Assembly (NCBI GenBank): GCA_030435675.1
Contig: CM059622.1
Coordinates: forward strand, 682,001 to 746,000
Direction of reading: 5' to 3'
Length of the DNA: 64,000 bases
Origin: Steinernema hermaphroditum
Taxonomy: Eukaryota; Nematoda; Chromadorea; Rhabditida; Steinernematidae
The notes under the pieces are model-generated. The model was not told where the DNA came from, made no database searches, and worked only from the letters and a program-made list of their open reading frames with translations. This document shows, piece after piece, positions 11,801 through 23,080 of this stretch; the first letter of the stretch is position 1, and each line of letters starts with the position of its first letter. A program made the position numbers and the translations under genes.

Positions 11801-12107
11801 CGCAACGGTGATAATATCAGAGTGGAGAGTATTTAACCTATCTTAAGGTTGCCGACCAGAATACCGTAGTCTTGGAGCAACCGAAGTGCGATCTCAGTAG
11901 ACGATTGAAAAGTTTCAATGTGGAACAACTGTGCATTAGATGGCGGTCTTGTAGAGGATGTATCCGGTCAAGATTATGACATTGCCGCTTTTTTTTCATC
12001 AGCCAACTGTCTGATCTTTAAAAGATTTGTTCAATAGGAACATTTCCGTCGCCAGGCATAAAACAGAGGGCACCCCACCAGTTTCTTGTTGACTTCCGAC
12101 TCTCGTC
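11801..12107. other. Upstream region of the SLC17-like gene
   Basis: Short 5' flank; ends with cataaaacagagg about 50 bp before the start codon, a possible TATA-like sequence. Nothing else recognised. Confidence 0.35.
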
Positions 12108-14505
12108 ATGGGAGCGCTGCAAGGTTCAATTCAACCAGATGGCTATGTTGGGGTAAGTCTGAGATATGCCACCGTTATAGAACATCCAATCCAGCGCCCT
12201 CCACTGTATTCTCTCGAATCCATTCGCTTCCGCATCGTTCTCCTCATGATGTTCGCCATGTTGTCCTCCTACACAATCCGGAACAGTTCTGGACTCACCA
12301 TGGTCTGCATGGTCAACGCCACGGGTCTCGGAGCGAAGCTTTCCAATCCGACCCAAACCAGCATGGATGAGTGCCCGTCGTCTTTTAAACAAGAAGGTCT
12401 CGATGATTCTGGCTATAACGGCGAATTCCTGTGGAGTTCGTCTGAGCAGGGACTCACCTTTACGGCGATGTCTTTTGGCGCTCTGCTCACAACCCTTCCG
12501 TCTGGAATGCTGGCCGACAAATTCGGGCCGAAACTCATCGCCCTCTTCTCTATTTCTGCTATGGCTTTACTGTCGTATCTGCAGCCGTTCCTGGCCGATT
12601 TTCATTTGATGGCTTTCACGATCGCGAATTTCTTAATTGGTGCCTGTGGGGTAAGTTTTTTTTCTTTTTTTTTTGTTACTAATTCCACGGGCGTTGAGCC
12701 TCAGGGAACTTCAGGGGAAAACAAAAGCAGAAGTTCTATTCCTAAGCAAAGTTGTCCGGTTACCCGAAAACCCGATTCTTGATGTATTTCATAGGAGTCG
12801 AAAGGCGATAAAAACGGATCACGTGGTCACTGTAAAAAAAAGTTTCAAATGAATTGTGCTTCCGCTACTTCCAAAACGGAGCCCTAATCCAAGTAATCAT
12901 AATCGGGAATTCTTGTTTGGTGTGTTTACCATATCACCTCTTGTTTGTGCGTGCAATATCGGCATGCAACAGAGCCGAACAGCCTGGTCTCTGGTCGGCA
13001 CACAATGGTAGTTGTGGCAACCAGGGTGGGCCATCGAACCGAATCGGAAAATGATCGACTTTTTGGGTTCGAGAGGTGTCGAGAAAACGGGTTCGAAATT
13101 GAAAGTTGAAAAGGTCCTTCTCTTAGCTTCTTATCACACGTCACGCTGGAAAACACCTCAGGATATAGGATATACTAGATCCACATGACACTTTTCAACT
13201 GTAAGTTACAATTATTGTCATGATGTCTGTAGAGAAGTGGGACGACCAATAAGGGAAGGGACCGTTTACTAGGTCACTATCGGTAATACACATAACACAT
13301 GTAGACACAGACAGTCTCGAGGCCGATGATATATCCACCAACGATTCTACTCTTCAGGGCTGCACCACACCATGCATGACATCTCTGGCATCCCGGTGGT
13401 TCCCAAAAGATGAGCGATCCACGCTGAACGCGATCTACACCTCAGGGATGCAGCTCGCCGGAGTGCTCATCGGACTAGTGGCGCCTCTTCTGTGTTCGTC
13501 GAGAGTTCTTGGCGGGTGGCCTCTGGTCTACTACGTTCAGGCCTTCATGGCCACCGCTTGGGCGACGCTATGGATTCCTTTCGTGTCGAATCACGTGGAG
13601 AACAACAGACGCATTGGAGAGGTGGAGAGAGGCTATATCACGAGAAATACGGTGGTTAGGAAAAACCAGAATAAGGTCGATATTCACTGGTGCTTATGTG
13701 TGATACAAATGGCTTTTTAGAAGATGTTTCCCTGGAGGAAGGCGCTTCTCTCGCCGCCTTTCTTGGCCGTTTTGTTGGTCAGAACCACAGTTCACACCCA
13801 GGATAGGATCAATGTGTCTTACACAGCGACCTATATCCGCGATGTTTTGCGGACTGATCTCAGAACGGTAGGGAAGCTGGCATTACATATAGGATACCCA
13901 ACTTTATAGAACGGACTCTACACATCTCTCCCCTTCGTCGCCCACATCGCTTCGAAGATTTTAGTGTCTCTACTGGCGGACTACCTAAAAAGAAGAAGGG
14001 TGATGTCCCACACGGTCTCCGTTCGGGTATTCCAACTGATCTCAAACATCGGAACGGCTCTGTGCTTCCTGGGATTGGATGGCTTCGCCGACTGCAGCCA
14101 CACCTCCCTCGGCCTCCTATTTCTCATCTTGAGAAACGTATTCATCGCTTTCGTCAGCGCCGGGGAGCACACCAGCGCTCTGAGCATCGCTCCGCCCCAT
14201 TCTGGCACTGTGAACTCAGCTTCCACCTTCACAGCTTCTGTCGTGGGAACAGCTGCGCTTTATTTGGTTGGAATCGTTTTGGAAACGGTAAAGAAGAAAG
14301 TATCAACTTTGACGTCCAAAGAATTTAGAAGTCAAGCGCAGGATGGACATTCATCTTTGTATCACTCGCGATCCTAAACATCATATCCGGACTGTTTTTC
14401 GTCATTTTCGGATCAGCAGATGTGCAAGATTGGGCGAAGCCGAAGGATCTCAAGAATGTCTATTCGGTATCAGGAATTGATGCGAAGTCCTATTTGAAGG
14501 TGTAA
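12108..14505 (+). CDS. SLC17-family anion transporter (major facilitator superfamily)
   Basis: Predicted 512-residue, 12-helix transporter of the sialin/VGLUT/Na-phosphate group. Exons 12108-12650, 13358-13651, 13721-13867, 13910-14287, 14329-14505. Family marks: RFRIVLLMMFAMLSSYTIRN in helix 1, a long glycosylated-looking first loop ending in W-S-S-S-E-Q-G, then GALLTTLPSGMLADKFGPKL, the helix 2-3 MFS motif. The W-F-P-K-D-E-R-S stretch is the loop of helices 4-5. PPHSGTVNSASTF near the end matches the conserved P-x-x-(S/A)-G-x-x-x-(S/G) stretch of SLC17 helices. It ends ...SGIDAKSYLKV. The first part of exon 1 (12109-12180) could contain a very small intron, but reading through is open. The 707-bp intron at 12651 is the only long one. 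Substrate (sialate, phosphate, glutamate or other anion) cannot be assigned. Confidence 0.88.
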
Positions 14506-14649
14506 ATATGTGTAAACAGGTTTATATGATAACAGCCAAATGACTGCGTTTTTAGCTGACGGGCATCCAATGTCAAATTAATATAATCTTTCAGGGATTA
14601 TATCAGAAATCTTTTTTCGGAAAGAGCTGGTCTCGAAAGGACTCTGTCC

Positions 14650-14902
14650 TTCGGCACATCCTGTAGATCGACTCGCTGTTCTACATGTTACATCTCTGTC
14701 TTTGACTTAGCGAGAAGTAGAAATGTCTCCACTAGACTTGAAACTCTCCAAACAGCCCTGTGTGGGGTACTTCCTTCGATTAAAGATTTTTATGGGGACA
14801 GTTTTGATATCAGTTGCTGAAATGGATACGTGCCAAAACCCTTGTGATGAATTTCATACCAGTTAAACATGGTTAAGAGGAGCCGTAGCTGATGGAACAT
14901 CC
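14650..14902 (-). repeat. Right arm of the inverted repeat around the SLC17-like gene
   Basis: Reverse complement of this interval matches 10767-11022 block by block (see left arm). It begins about 145 bp after the transporter stop codon. The rest of the 622-bp spacer 14506-15127 shows nothing else. Confidence 0.75.
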
Positions 14903-15127
14903 ATGAAACTTCGATATTTCAGTCTTTCGAATGTCAGTCCTAAAGCCTCCAAGAACCCACCCCTCATCCATCGTGCAGTGAGCAAAACCCTGGAACGAGA
15001 CAAGTGAATTCATCTCGAAGGCACAACACAAACATAACCAACAAAACAAGAATAAATTAAGGCGTGGCACTCCTAGCGGGAGACATTATGCTATAAATAA
15101 ATACAAAATTGAGAATCAAAGTGGAAA

Positions 15128-17864
15128 TCAGAGCTCGTCGTGGCGCTGTGCGAGGAATCGTTCGACGATGCTGATTACGGTATCGCGTTGTTGGGACTGC
15201 ACGGCGATTCCTTGCGCGTCTTGGCGTTCGCCGCCTCCGGGGCCACCGAGATAAAGACGGATGCTGGGGTAGGCGCGGACGAAAGCTGTCTGGCAGACAC
15301 CAGGGTGCCTGTCGCAGTCTATCTTCGCTAGTTTGACACGGCCTTCGAAGATCTGCAAGCAGAGACATACACAGACGTACAACAGACATGTCTCCGAAAT
15401 GCACTCTTTGCTGTCTGATAGACTTACCTGAGCGATTTCTTCGAAGACCGGAGCGAACTGTACACAGTGGCCACACCATGGCGCGTAGAAGTCGACGAGC
15501 CAGACGTCGGTGGAGCCGAGCACTTCTTGATAGAACTCGTTTCCCATACGGGCAACCAGAGAAGGCAGGAATTCGGAGATCCAGCGCTGCATGGATGGAG
15601 CATCTCTCCACCAGTTGTTGGGGTAATCGACAGTACGGTGATTGGGATCGGCCGGGTAGAGACGGACAAGTGGATAGGCGCGGATTCCCTGTTGCTGGCA
15701 GAAGGCGCGGTTGGCGTCGCAGTCGACCGAACCGAAGGAAACTTTCGCGTTTTGTTTCTTCATGTTGCGGGCAAGCCTTTTGAACTCGGGCATGAGCTGA
15801 AATGTGGACAATCAGAAATAGGAACACAACTGGTTTGAGTAGGGGCCACTTCCATAGCTAACAAGTTCAGGGCCTTTGTTCACATGACTCACCTGCTGAC
15901 AAGGACCACACCACGGCGCGAAGTAGTCAACAAGCCAGACATGTCCATCGTCTCTCGCTCCAACAAGATCGCCAAAGTTGTCGGCTGTCAGAATCTCCAC
16001 CGATGGATTCAGGGCATCATCGATGAACTCCACGATCTGATGCACGTCGTGATATCCCACGTTCGTGAACTCCTTGTCTTGATAGCGGAGAATGGCCGAC
16101 GGGTAACTGTTGACTGCGGCTCTCTGGCAGATCTCCTTGTGGACCGTGCAGTCGATCGTTCCCTTCTTGAGTGGGATATCTCCGATGGTTTCGGGGAGTT
16201 TTCTGAGTTCGGGAATCATCTTCATGCAGGGAGGACACCACGGGGCGAAGTAGTCGATGATCCACATCTCTTCGTCCACCTTGTCCAGCGCTTCTTGGTA
16301 CTGTTCATCGGTGAGGGAGACCAGCGAGCTCTTGGACGATTCCTTGGCGAAGACCAAGACATCGTGGAACGAGTATTTCTTGCGGTAGTCGATTTCGTAA
16401 CCGCCGGACGGCTTGAACATGACGTAAGTTGGGAACTGCTCGAAGTGCATGGAGTCGCAGGCGCTGTTCAGGATAGAGCAGTCGGCAATGGCCACCTGAA
16501 AACCACATATTAGGAATTTCCTGGTGGAATAAAACTTGCATCAATGTCCTGGAGCACAAACTGCATCTTCTTTAGCTCAGCGTGAGCTCCCTCCTCAGCA
16601 TCGGCCTTCGCATTTTTTACGAACCGAACCAAGGTCGGAACTCCAGAGGAGGCGAACTCCATGGTAAGATCGCGATATTCCTCAGCGCTTAGCACGGGCC
16701 AATCGGGAATGAACGAAACGACCTCCTTCAGGATCTCTTTCGGATCGAACGACGACAGCTCCTTCTCGTTCTCCTGGTCGATCTTCCCAGTGGGATAGAA
16801 TGCCACTCCGTGGCCGCGAAGCTTCTTGCAGAGAAGATCGCGATCGCCCTCCTTACACTTCACCGAGCCGACGTTCGCGAGACCTCGAAGCATCGCAGCC
16901 AGCTTGCGGCGGTTCTGCTTGGACAGGCACTGTTCGTCGTCGTCGCAGAAGTCGATGACCCAGGGAGAGCCGGAGTAGTCTTCCCATTCGGTGCTCAGAG
17001 ACAAGTAGTTCTTGAAGGTGACGCGGTGGACTTCCGATTTGAAACGCTGAGTGATGAAGGCGAGAAGAGCGTTCAGTTCGCGGTGACCTTGGTAGAAGAT
17101 GCCTTGACCATTCTGAAATGGATGAGATCTTATTGTATTTGTGAGGAAGTCAATTACAAAGTCTTTCATCTGGCATTTCAATCACAGTGATATGACTAAA
17201 TCTAAAGAAAACATAGAAACTCACTCCAGTATAGAGCACCAGCGAGGGATATCCCATGACGTTCTGCGATTGGCACAGCATCGGATCTTCGGCGCAGTTC
17301 ACAGCACCGATTCTGATGACTCCGTCCATCTCGCGAGCGAATTCTCGCCAAGTAGGAGCAAGCTCGTGACAATGCGAGCAGAAGGTGGAGTAAAAGTTGA
17401 CGAACCACATGTCGCCGGAGTCAATAACGGACTGCTGGAAGTCGGCGCGCGATAGGGTCACAATCTCGACGTCATCGTCGTAGATTCCTAGAAAGGACGA
17501 CAGTCAACATCATAACAAGTCTCATCAAACACTCACCGAAATTGTCCTTGTAGAACTGCCATGACTGGTACTTGTTTCCCGGCTGGAAGTCGTCCTTTAG
17601 TCCCTCTTCTCCGTACTCGTCGTACTTCTTCCTCAAATCCTCATCTTTCAGCACTTCATAGGCCCGATTTAGCTTCACGAAGTTCGCATGGGCCGTCTCG
17701 TCGTCTGGATTCTTGTCCGGATGCAGCTGAATGGCGAGCTTCTTGAACGCTCGGCGAATCGCTCGGTTGTCGGCATCCTTCGCCACTCCAAGCAGTTCAT
17801 AGAAGTCATCGGCACTGACGATCACGTCCAGCGCAACGAGAAGAAGAATCCTGACGACGTTCAT
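15128..17864 (-). CDS. dnj-27: ERdj5 / DNAJC10, ER disulfide reductase with J domain
   Basis: Predicted 780-residue luminal ER protein that reduces disulfides of misfolded proteins and passes them to BiP for retrotranslocation. Exons, high to low: 17537-17864, 17225-17487, 16558-17112, 15893-16495, 15428-15796, 15128-15352. The N-terminal signal peptide is MNVVRILLLVALDVIVSA. A J domain follows with the H-P-D tripeptide (AIQLHPDKNPDDE). Thioredoxin domains carry the active sites CSHC (FYSTFCSHCHELAP), CPPC (YFAPWCPPCMKM), CGPC (YFAPWCGPCQQ) and CGHC (FYAPWCGHCVQ). Human ERdj5 has the same layout, 793 residues. The protein ends in HDEL, a KDEL-type ER-retrieval signal. The donor at 16557 (GTGCTC) is weak but is the one I found that keeps phase. 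The symbol follows the C. elegans orthologue. Confidence 0.95.
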
Positions 17865-18734
17865 CGCGGTTGCCCAAGTTTGAGACGTCTATGGGGCGAT
17901 CTGAAGAAGACAGCAGTAAGTCATGAATAGCGAATAAGGCGTAGCGCGAGATCGGGTATGTAAAGCTTCGAAAGCTGACGTGGCACTTCGAGCGGGCAGC
18001 CTCTCCTCGATCACCCGGCGACTGTGCCCCTGCGCGACGACCTCAGTGCATCGATCCATCGACGGAAGTAAATACAAGGGAGAGATCTATTGTTTGCTTT
18101 GTTGAAAGTCGTCGACAGAGCCAATCTTTACCCGACAGTGCAACACCGGCATCCAAGAAATGAGCAGAGAAGATAGAGTAATTCGACGGTGGTCTAGACA
18201 GACGGAACGACAAACGCCTTGTCGATCGTGAGGAGGGTGATCAAGGCCGATACACGATGATATGTTCCAATCGAAATGTGAGTGATAATAGGATCATCCA
18301 GACACGTCAAAAGCAAAAAAAACATTTGGGTCTGAGATCGTAAACATTGGGACGAGATAATAAGTACACGTGAATGTTCAGCAGAATTGCCAATAACAAG
18401 ATAGGATGAAAGAAAGCAGACACATGCGTTTGAAAATTACGGACAATAGCTTGTCCGACAAGGACTTTCAAGCAGTCTGAATTACCATATTTAGACATAC
18501 AGTCTAGACCGAACAATTTTTTACAGGGAAACAGAACCCATCGGCTTGAAAAACGAGACAGTGAACCAGTAGGTTTTGATTCGAGGCAGACTTGCCTGCA
18601 GACAGCTCCTTATCCACCATGTTTGAGTAGTTCAAACATCCAATTTTCAGACAGACAAGTCAGTGCAGGCATACTATACACGTTTTAAAACGTACAATCT
18701 CACGAACCTAGTTACCAAGTAGCGAACGAAATGT
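17865..18734. other. Intergenic region, nothing recognised
   Basis: Promoter side of the ERdj5 gene and 3' flank of TMEM234. A run tagttcaaacatcc near 18630 forms a small inverted repeat with catgtttgagta. No gene seen. Confidence 0.4.
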
Positions 18735-19371
18735 CTAGGAGACGAGAGTCAGCGCGATGCCGGCGACGATGAGCGTCGTGCCGAGCAGCGTCTCCATGCA
18801 GATCTTCTCCTCGCCAACCAACTGCCCGACGATGGCGGTGAAAACGAAAGTCAGCGCGTTCACGCAAGGGACGACAACGGTCAGCGGCATATGCGCGAGC
18901 AAGACGACGAAAAGGACCTGAAAAGAGAACTAGTTATGTCAGAGATCAGTTCGATAGTCGAGAAAATAGAAATGAGAACAAGTGCTGTTTTGACCTTGGC
19001 TATCAAAGGCGCCAAATTCGCACTTATCCATGCCTTCCCATAAAGAGCAACAATCTCCCCAAATCCTATTTTACGATACATACAGAGGCAGACTGATTCA
19101 AAGCGAATGGAATGAAAAATCGCCAGTTCATCACCAGATTCTTGAGATCAATGAGAGGCTTCACAATTTTGCATTTGCACTCGTTTCCTGGAACCAAAGT
19201 GAACGTAGGCGTATTGCTCAATGGTAAGCTCTTACTGGAATTGGCACTCGTATGCTGTGCTCCCTTCCGAAGAAAGGGATTCGTCGCTCCCCACATCGCC
19301 GACACTACGGTGATCGCGCAGAAGTCCAAAACCGAGATGGCGGTGCTGGAGGTGATGGCGTCAGTGCTCAT
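18735..19371 (-). CDS. tmem234: TMEM234 family membrane protein
   Basis: Predicted 156-residue, four-helix membrane protein of the TMEM234 family, related to EamA/drug-metabolite transporters. Two exons: 19084-19371 and 18735-18917, joined in phase 0. AITVVSAMWGATNPFLRKGA matches the family opening (human LVAALWGGTQPLLKRA). NWRFFIPFALNQSAS joined to VLFVVLLAHMPLTVVVPCVN matches human [20 protein letters not shown]-type sequence. IVGQLVGEEKICMETLLGTT matches the last helix pair. The start at 19371 directly follows tttgtttcag on the coding strand, so the ATG abuts a 3' splice site; this fits a spliced-leader acceptor. Human TMEM234 has about 140-165 residues, so the model is full length. Function in worms is unknown to me. 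Confidence 0.88.
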
Positions 19372-20879
19372 CTGAAACAAATGAAGAATTTAATGTGGAT
19401 GTCAAAGAAAATACGCGTCTATGTCAAAGAAAAGCAAAAAAAGGACACATAACAGTGTTTACGTCACAGAACCGATCAAGATCAGCGGATGTCTCTGCGC
19501 ATGTCACATGTTTCGACCGCTCTCTGATAAAAGTGCGTATGAAAGTGCGTGATTAATCAAAGTAGACACTCTGCGCATCGGATAGACAAACAAATCAGAC
19601 TGGAGACAACATGTCCAGACAGGCAAGGTTTGCAAAGTAATAAATATGATAAACCGATCCATTCATTCGATTTTCCTGCAGATATATAAATGAAAAACCA
19701 GTATAAATTTACTTTGGTCACAACAAAACGCTGAAGCATTGAAAATCGCATGTTTTCAAGCGGTTTCCGATGAAAATGCAAGCAGAATACTAAAGTTGCA
19801 AGTCAAGCATTGTCTGTTTCATTCCTGTCTCGGAAAGCGAGTGGATCGACAAGAAAAGAGACTGTAGACACCGGTCTTCAGCTGAAATCTACATCTACAC
19901 GAAGAACTACTCCTTATCGGGCACTTCTAAAGGTCTAAAAAATCAAATTAGACAGTCTCCAACACCTCCAACACAGAAACAGACAAATAGAAAAAGAGAA
20001 CAGCTGGTGGACAGCGTTCTGCACGCAGAAAACAACTAAACACCTCTGAAAACACTGTTCGATGAATCCCCCCATGGCCACAATCGTGTAATCACTCATG
20101 AAAACGTGAATCAGATGCAAAATAGACAAAGAATATTCCGTGCAGGAGCATGACACGATCATAAATTGTCATCGAGCATCGCGCATTGTCACCGAGCGGC
20201 TCCATATGGAAAGATGAACATCGTCGGCGCCTGTCGCTCTCGCACGCTGATTCAGGGCGCCTCCCGCTCGACTCCGAGTCAAGTCGATATCAGTGCGTCG
20301 CCGCGGCGTCTTCGCCGCCACAGCTCGCGTTCGCCCTGTTTGTTTTCACTTTTTTAGTTCCTTTCCGTTCCGCTGCATGGATGCGTCGCTTGGAATCCGC
20401 GACTATTTCTCAGAAACACTAATTTCAGAGGCGAGACAAAGACAGAGACGTCTTCGGCACAGATCCTCATGGAAATGAAGCGGATAGCACAGCGGTAGGT
20501 TGACTATTTTTTTGCGAAATATGGACGGTTCTGAGTCACCGTCCGTCTGTTTGATTAGACCACTTGCTATGGCCTTTATATTTGACTCATATCTGTCTAT
20601 TTTGGAGTAGAAGATGCTCAATGCTTTTGGTATATTTGTAAGCTAAGGCACGATCTACTGTGGTTTAGGCCAGTGGAAGCTGTTAAGAATGGACTGTAGT
20701 GTATCTAAAACTTTGTTTCATTGAGTTTTGTGGAAGACACGTAGAAGTTTTCCGATTGTTTGTTTAAGCTACAGTAGTCCTATTTCGAAAAGAGCATATG
20801 CTCAGCCCTCTTCCCCAACAAGAAGACACAGAGATATTAATTTTTAGATTTTTACTCATTTTTACAATTACAATGGCGA
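19372..20879. other. 1.5 kb intergenic region, nothing recognised
   Basis: Upstream of TMEM234 and downstream of the RBBP6-like fragment. Only short open frames without recognisable motifs. Around 20440-20540 the sequence looks exon-like (acagagacgtcttcgg, atggaaatgaagcgg) but gives no supported gene. Confidence 0.4.
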
Positions 20880-21629
20880 TCAACAACGAATCCTCTTGGC
20901 GACAATAGGCCCATCATGAGCTTCCAGCGCTCTCTTCCTTGCCGCCTTGGCCCGATCGAGGCAGTCCTGATCGAACTTTCTCTTCACGAAGCGGCCACCG
21001 TTGGTGATCATGGCGAGGGGATCGTCCTGGGCGCAGGGGATGAGCTCGCTAGTCAGGATGCCCGTGGCCCTCTTGAAGTTCTTGAGAGGACAGGCCTTGA
21101 TGAAGTGATCCGTTTTGTTGCAAATTCTGCAGATGTAGCCCAGCGGTGGGAGGTCCACGAGAGCCTTCGTCGGCTTCCTCATGAACGGAACGAGGTCCCG
21201 GCCATGGAGGTAGTACTTCGCCGAGTACTTCTCGCTCGATTGGAGCTTTATTTCTTCTAGCCTCTCCAGCTCCGTCATCTTGGACCACTTCTCCGCAGGA
21301 ATCAGAGGACGGGGAGTGTAGGTGGGGCGTCGCAGCTTCTCTTCAGAGAAACTCTCAACTCTGGAAGTCTTCTGAATCTTCGGGGCGTTTTCTCGAGGCC
21401 ATCTTTGTAGGACCACCATAACCTGACTTGGAATGATCTCATCGTCGTCATATTCCCTCTTGAAACCTGCGTCCCAGATCTTCAACTCCCATCTGTCCTT
21501 GCTAAGCTTGGACAGGCCATAGAGCTTGTCCTTCAAATCGAAGATTTTGATCTGATTGCTTTCGATGCTGACGATTCGGGAGTCCAGGTCGTTGCGGAAC
21601 TTGTAGTGGATGAAGTTTTTGCCTTTCAT
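20880..21629 (-). CDS. RBBP6-like DWNN + zinc-knuckle protein, intronless, no RING
   Basis: Single-exon frame of 249 residues. The first 75 residues form a DWNN ubiquitin-like domain: FIHYKFRNDLDSRIVSIESN, then IKIFDLKDKLYGLSKLSKD, aligned with the start of RBBP6 (VHYKFSSKLNYDTVTFDG). Residues about 165-180 carry a CCHC zinc knuckle (YICRICNKTDHFIKACPL, C-x2-C-x4-H-x4-C), which in RBBP6 reads CFRCGKPGHYIKNCP. After it, TGILTSELI and a D-P-L-A-M stretch match the segment between knuckle and RING. The protein then stops with a basic tail (AKAARKRALEAHDGPIVAKR) and never reaches the RING finger. RBBP6 proteins are E3 ligases that also act in 3'-end processing. Every neighbouring gene has introns, so a retrocopy truncated before the RING is likely; the frame is nevertheless intact. 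Confidence 0.8.
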   Translation of the reverse strand: MKGKNFIHYKFRNDLDSRIVSIESNQIKIFDLKDKLYGLSKLSKDRWELKIWDAGFKREYDDDEIIPSQVMVVLQRWPRENAPKIQKTSRVESFSEEKLRRPTYTPRPLIPAEKWSKMTELERLEEIKLQSSEKYSAKYYLHGRDLVPFMRKPTKALVDLPPLGYICRICNKTDHFIKACPLKNFKRATGILTSELIPCAQDDPLAMITNGGRFVKRKFDQDCLDRAKAARKRALEAHDGPIVAKRIRC

Positions 21630-21901
21630 TTTAGATCTGCTTATGCTCTAAGTGGCTTTAAGGGGGTCTTATATAACATCATGTATAGGCATCGGTTTTG
21701 CCTACTTGAGCTTTCCAGTCGGGACCCGTGGCATCAGACCTTTGCCCTTCAGCGATAAGAAAGCTTCCCTGTAAACACTGTCTTATCAAAATGGACACGA
21801 TCGTCCCCCGTTTGAATTTTGCACAAAACTGACCGTGGAAGTACCGTACTTCCTCTAATCCAGAAGATATTTCACTATGCCACTTGACGGATCACTTTCA
21901 G

Positions 21902-22914
21902 AGTATCTAGCTTCTTCAAATCCGGCCATGCTTCCGCCGGTCCAAGTGACGTCGCATCAACAGCCAGCCTTGTTGAATCCACTGCCAGCCACAGCCGCAC
22001 GGGTACGGTATCGAACGACTATACCGAGCTGATGGGAGGCTCTGTGCCGTGCCCCAGCTGCAAGGGTTCCGGGAGGATTCCGAAAGGTTCGTCTAAGCTC
22101 GATTCTAGCTGTGTCTGGACACTGTCTGAGTCCCATTTCATATGCATTTTTTGCAGAAATGGAAGAGACCCTCGTCGCCCTGATTCCCGTAAACGACGAT
22201 CGCCTCAAACCGAAGAGAACGTATACCTTTCCCTCTCCCCTGACCACGCGTAAACGCCTCTTTTCAGCTGGATCTGGGTCCTTTGCGGCATATCCATCTG
22301 CGTGATTCTCGCTGCCATCGCCATTTTCATGCTTGTCCCCCGAACTGTCCAGCTCAGCAGCAACGGTACTCCCATCATGACCGTAAATGTCACGAGAAGA
22401 GTCGACGACCCGGACGCCACGAAAGCTATGATCGAATTCTATTTTATGGTAAGGATTACGGTAGATTACAACAGCCCTAAAATCGTGCCTTGTAGAATTC
22501 GATAAACATCTCCAACGCTAACTACTACACAGTTACCGTACAAAACACCACCAGCCAGATCGTGAACCGTTTCCAGCCATACTCCCAGGAGATCATCGGC
22601 AGCGGAGGCAACGACACAATTTTGACCATCGCTCCCCTGACTACTCACAACAACCAAATCTACTTCAACAACAGCGTCAAACTAACTCAATTCGCCGCGT
22701 AAGCACCTTGTCTAGATGTTGAGATTAAGACAAACTTAACCATACCTACAGACAATACTGCCAGTCACCCTACTCGACCCTCACTTCCCTCTACGTCACG
22801 ATGGAATTCGACATCACCGTCCTGCTTCAGTATCTCGGCCACACGGAACAGGCCCAGCTCAGGACAACGCAGCAGGTCTGCTGTATCCCGTCCGGCAAAT
22901 GCACCACTTATTGA
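21902..22914 (+). CDS. tmem106: TMEM106 family lysosomal membrane protein, 5' end unresolved
   Basis: Type II lysosomal/late-endosomal membrane protein. Exons 21902-22086, 22157-22220, 22268-22448, 22496-22699, 22752-22914. The first exon follows a TTTCAG acceptor; I could not place the initiating exon, so the start is partial. VPCPSCKGSGRIPKGE-type sequence matches the TMEM106 zinc-ribbon-like TCPTCQGTGRIPRGQ, followed by LVALIPVNDDRLKPKRT (human LVALIPYSDQRLRPRRT). One transmembrane helix follows (WIWVLCGISICVILAAIAIF), then a luminal domain with N-glycosylation sequons and INISNANYYTVTVQNTTSQI (human NITNNNYYSVEVENITAQV). It ends ...CCIPSGKCTTY. Introns are 47-70 bp. The intron at 22449 contains ttacggtaga, a motif seen in other introns here. 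Confidence 0.88.
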
Positions 22915-23080
22915 ATCGGCTTGTAAATAGTGTGTAGAAACATATCACGATGTCGAAAGATCCAGTTAGATATTCAACTAGCACCGAGAAAGCGCGAAAG
23001 ACAAATTCAGTAAAGTGGCAAACTATGTACAATGTCATAGAAATCTTCAATCTCTCCTAAAGCATGCTATGGTGCGCTGA

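Noticed and set aside
15388..16513. Long plus-strand frames across the ERdj5 gene
   Set aside because: They mirror thioredoxin-domain exons and have no independent motif.
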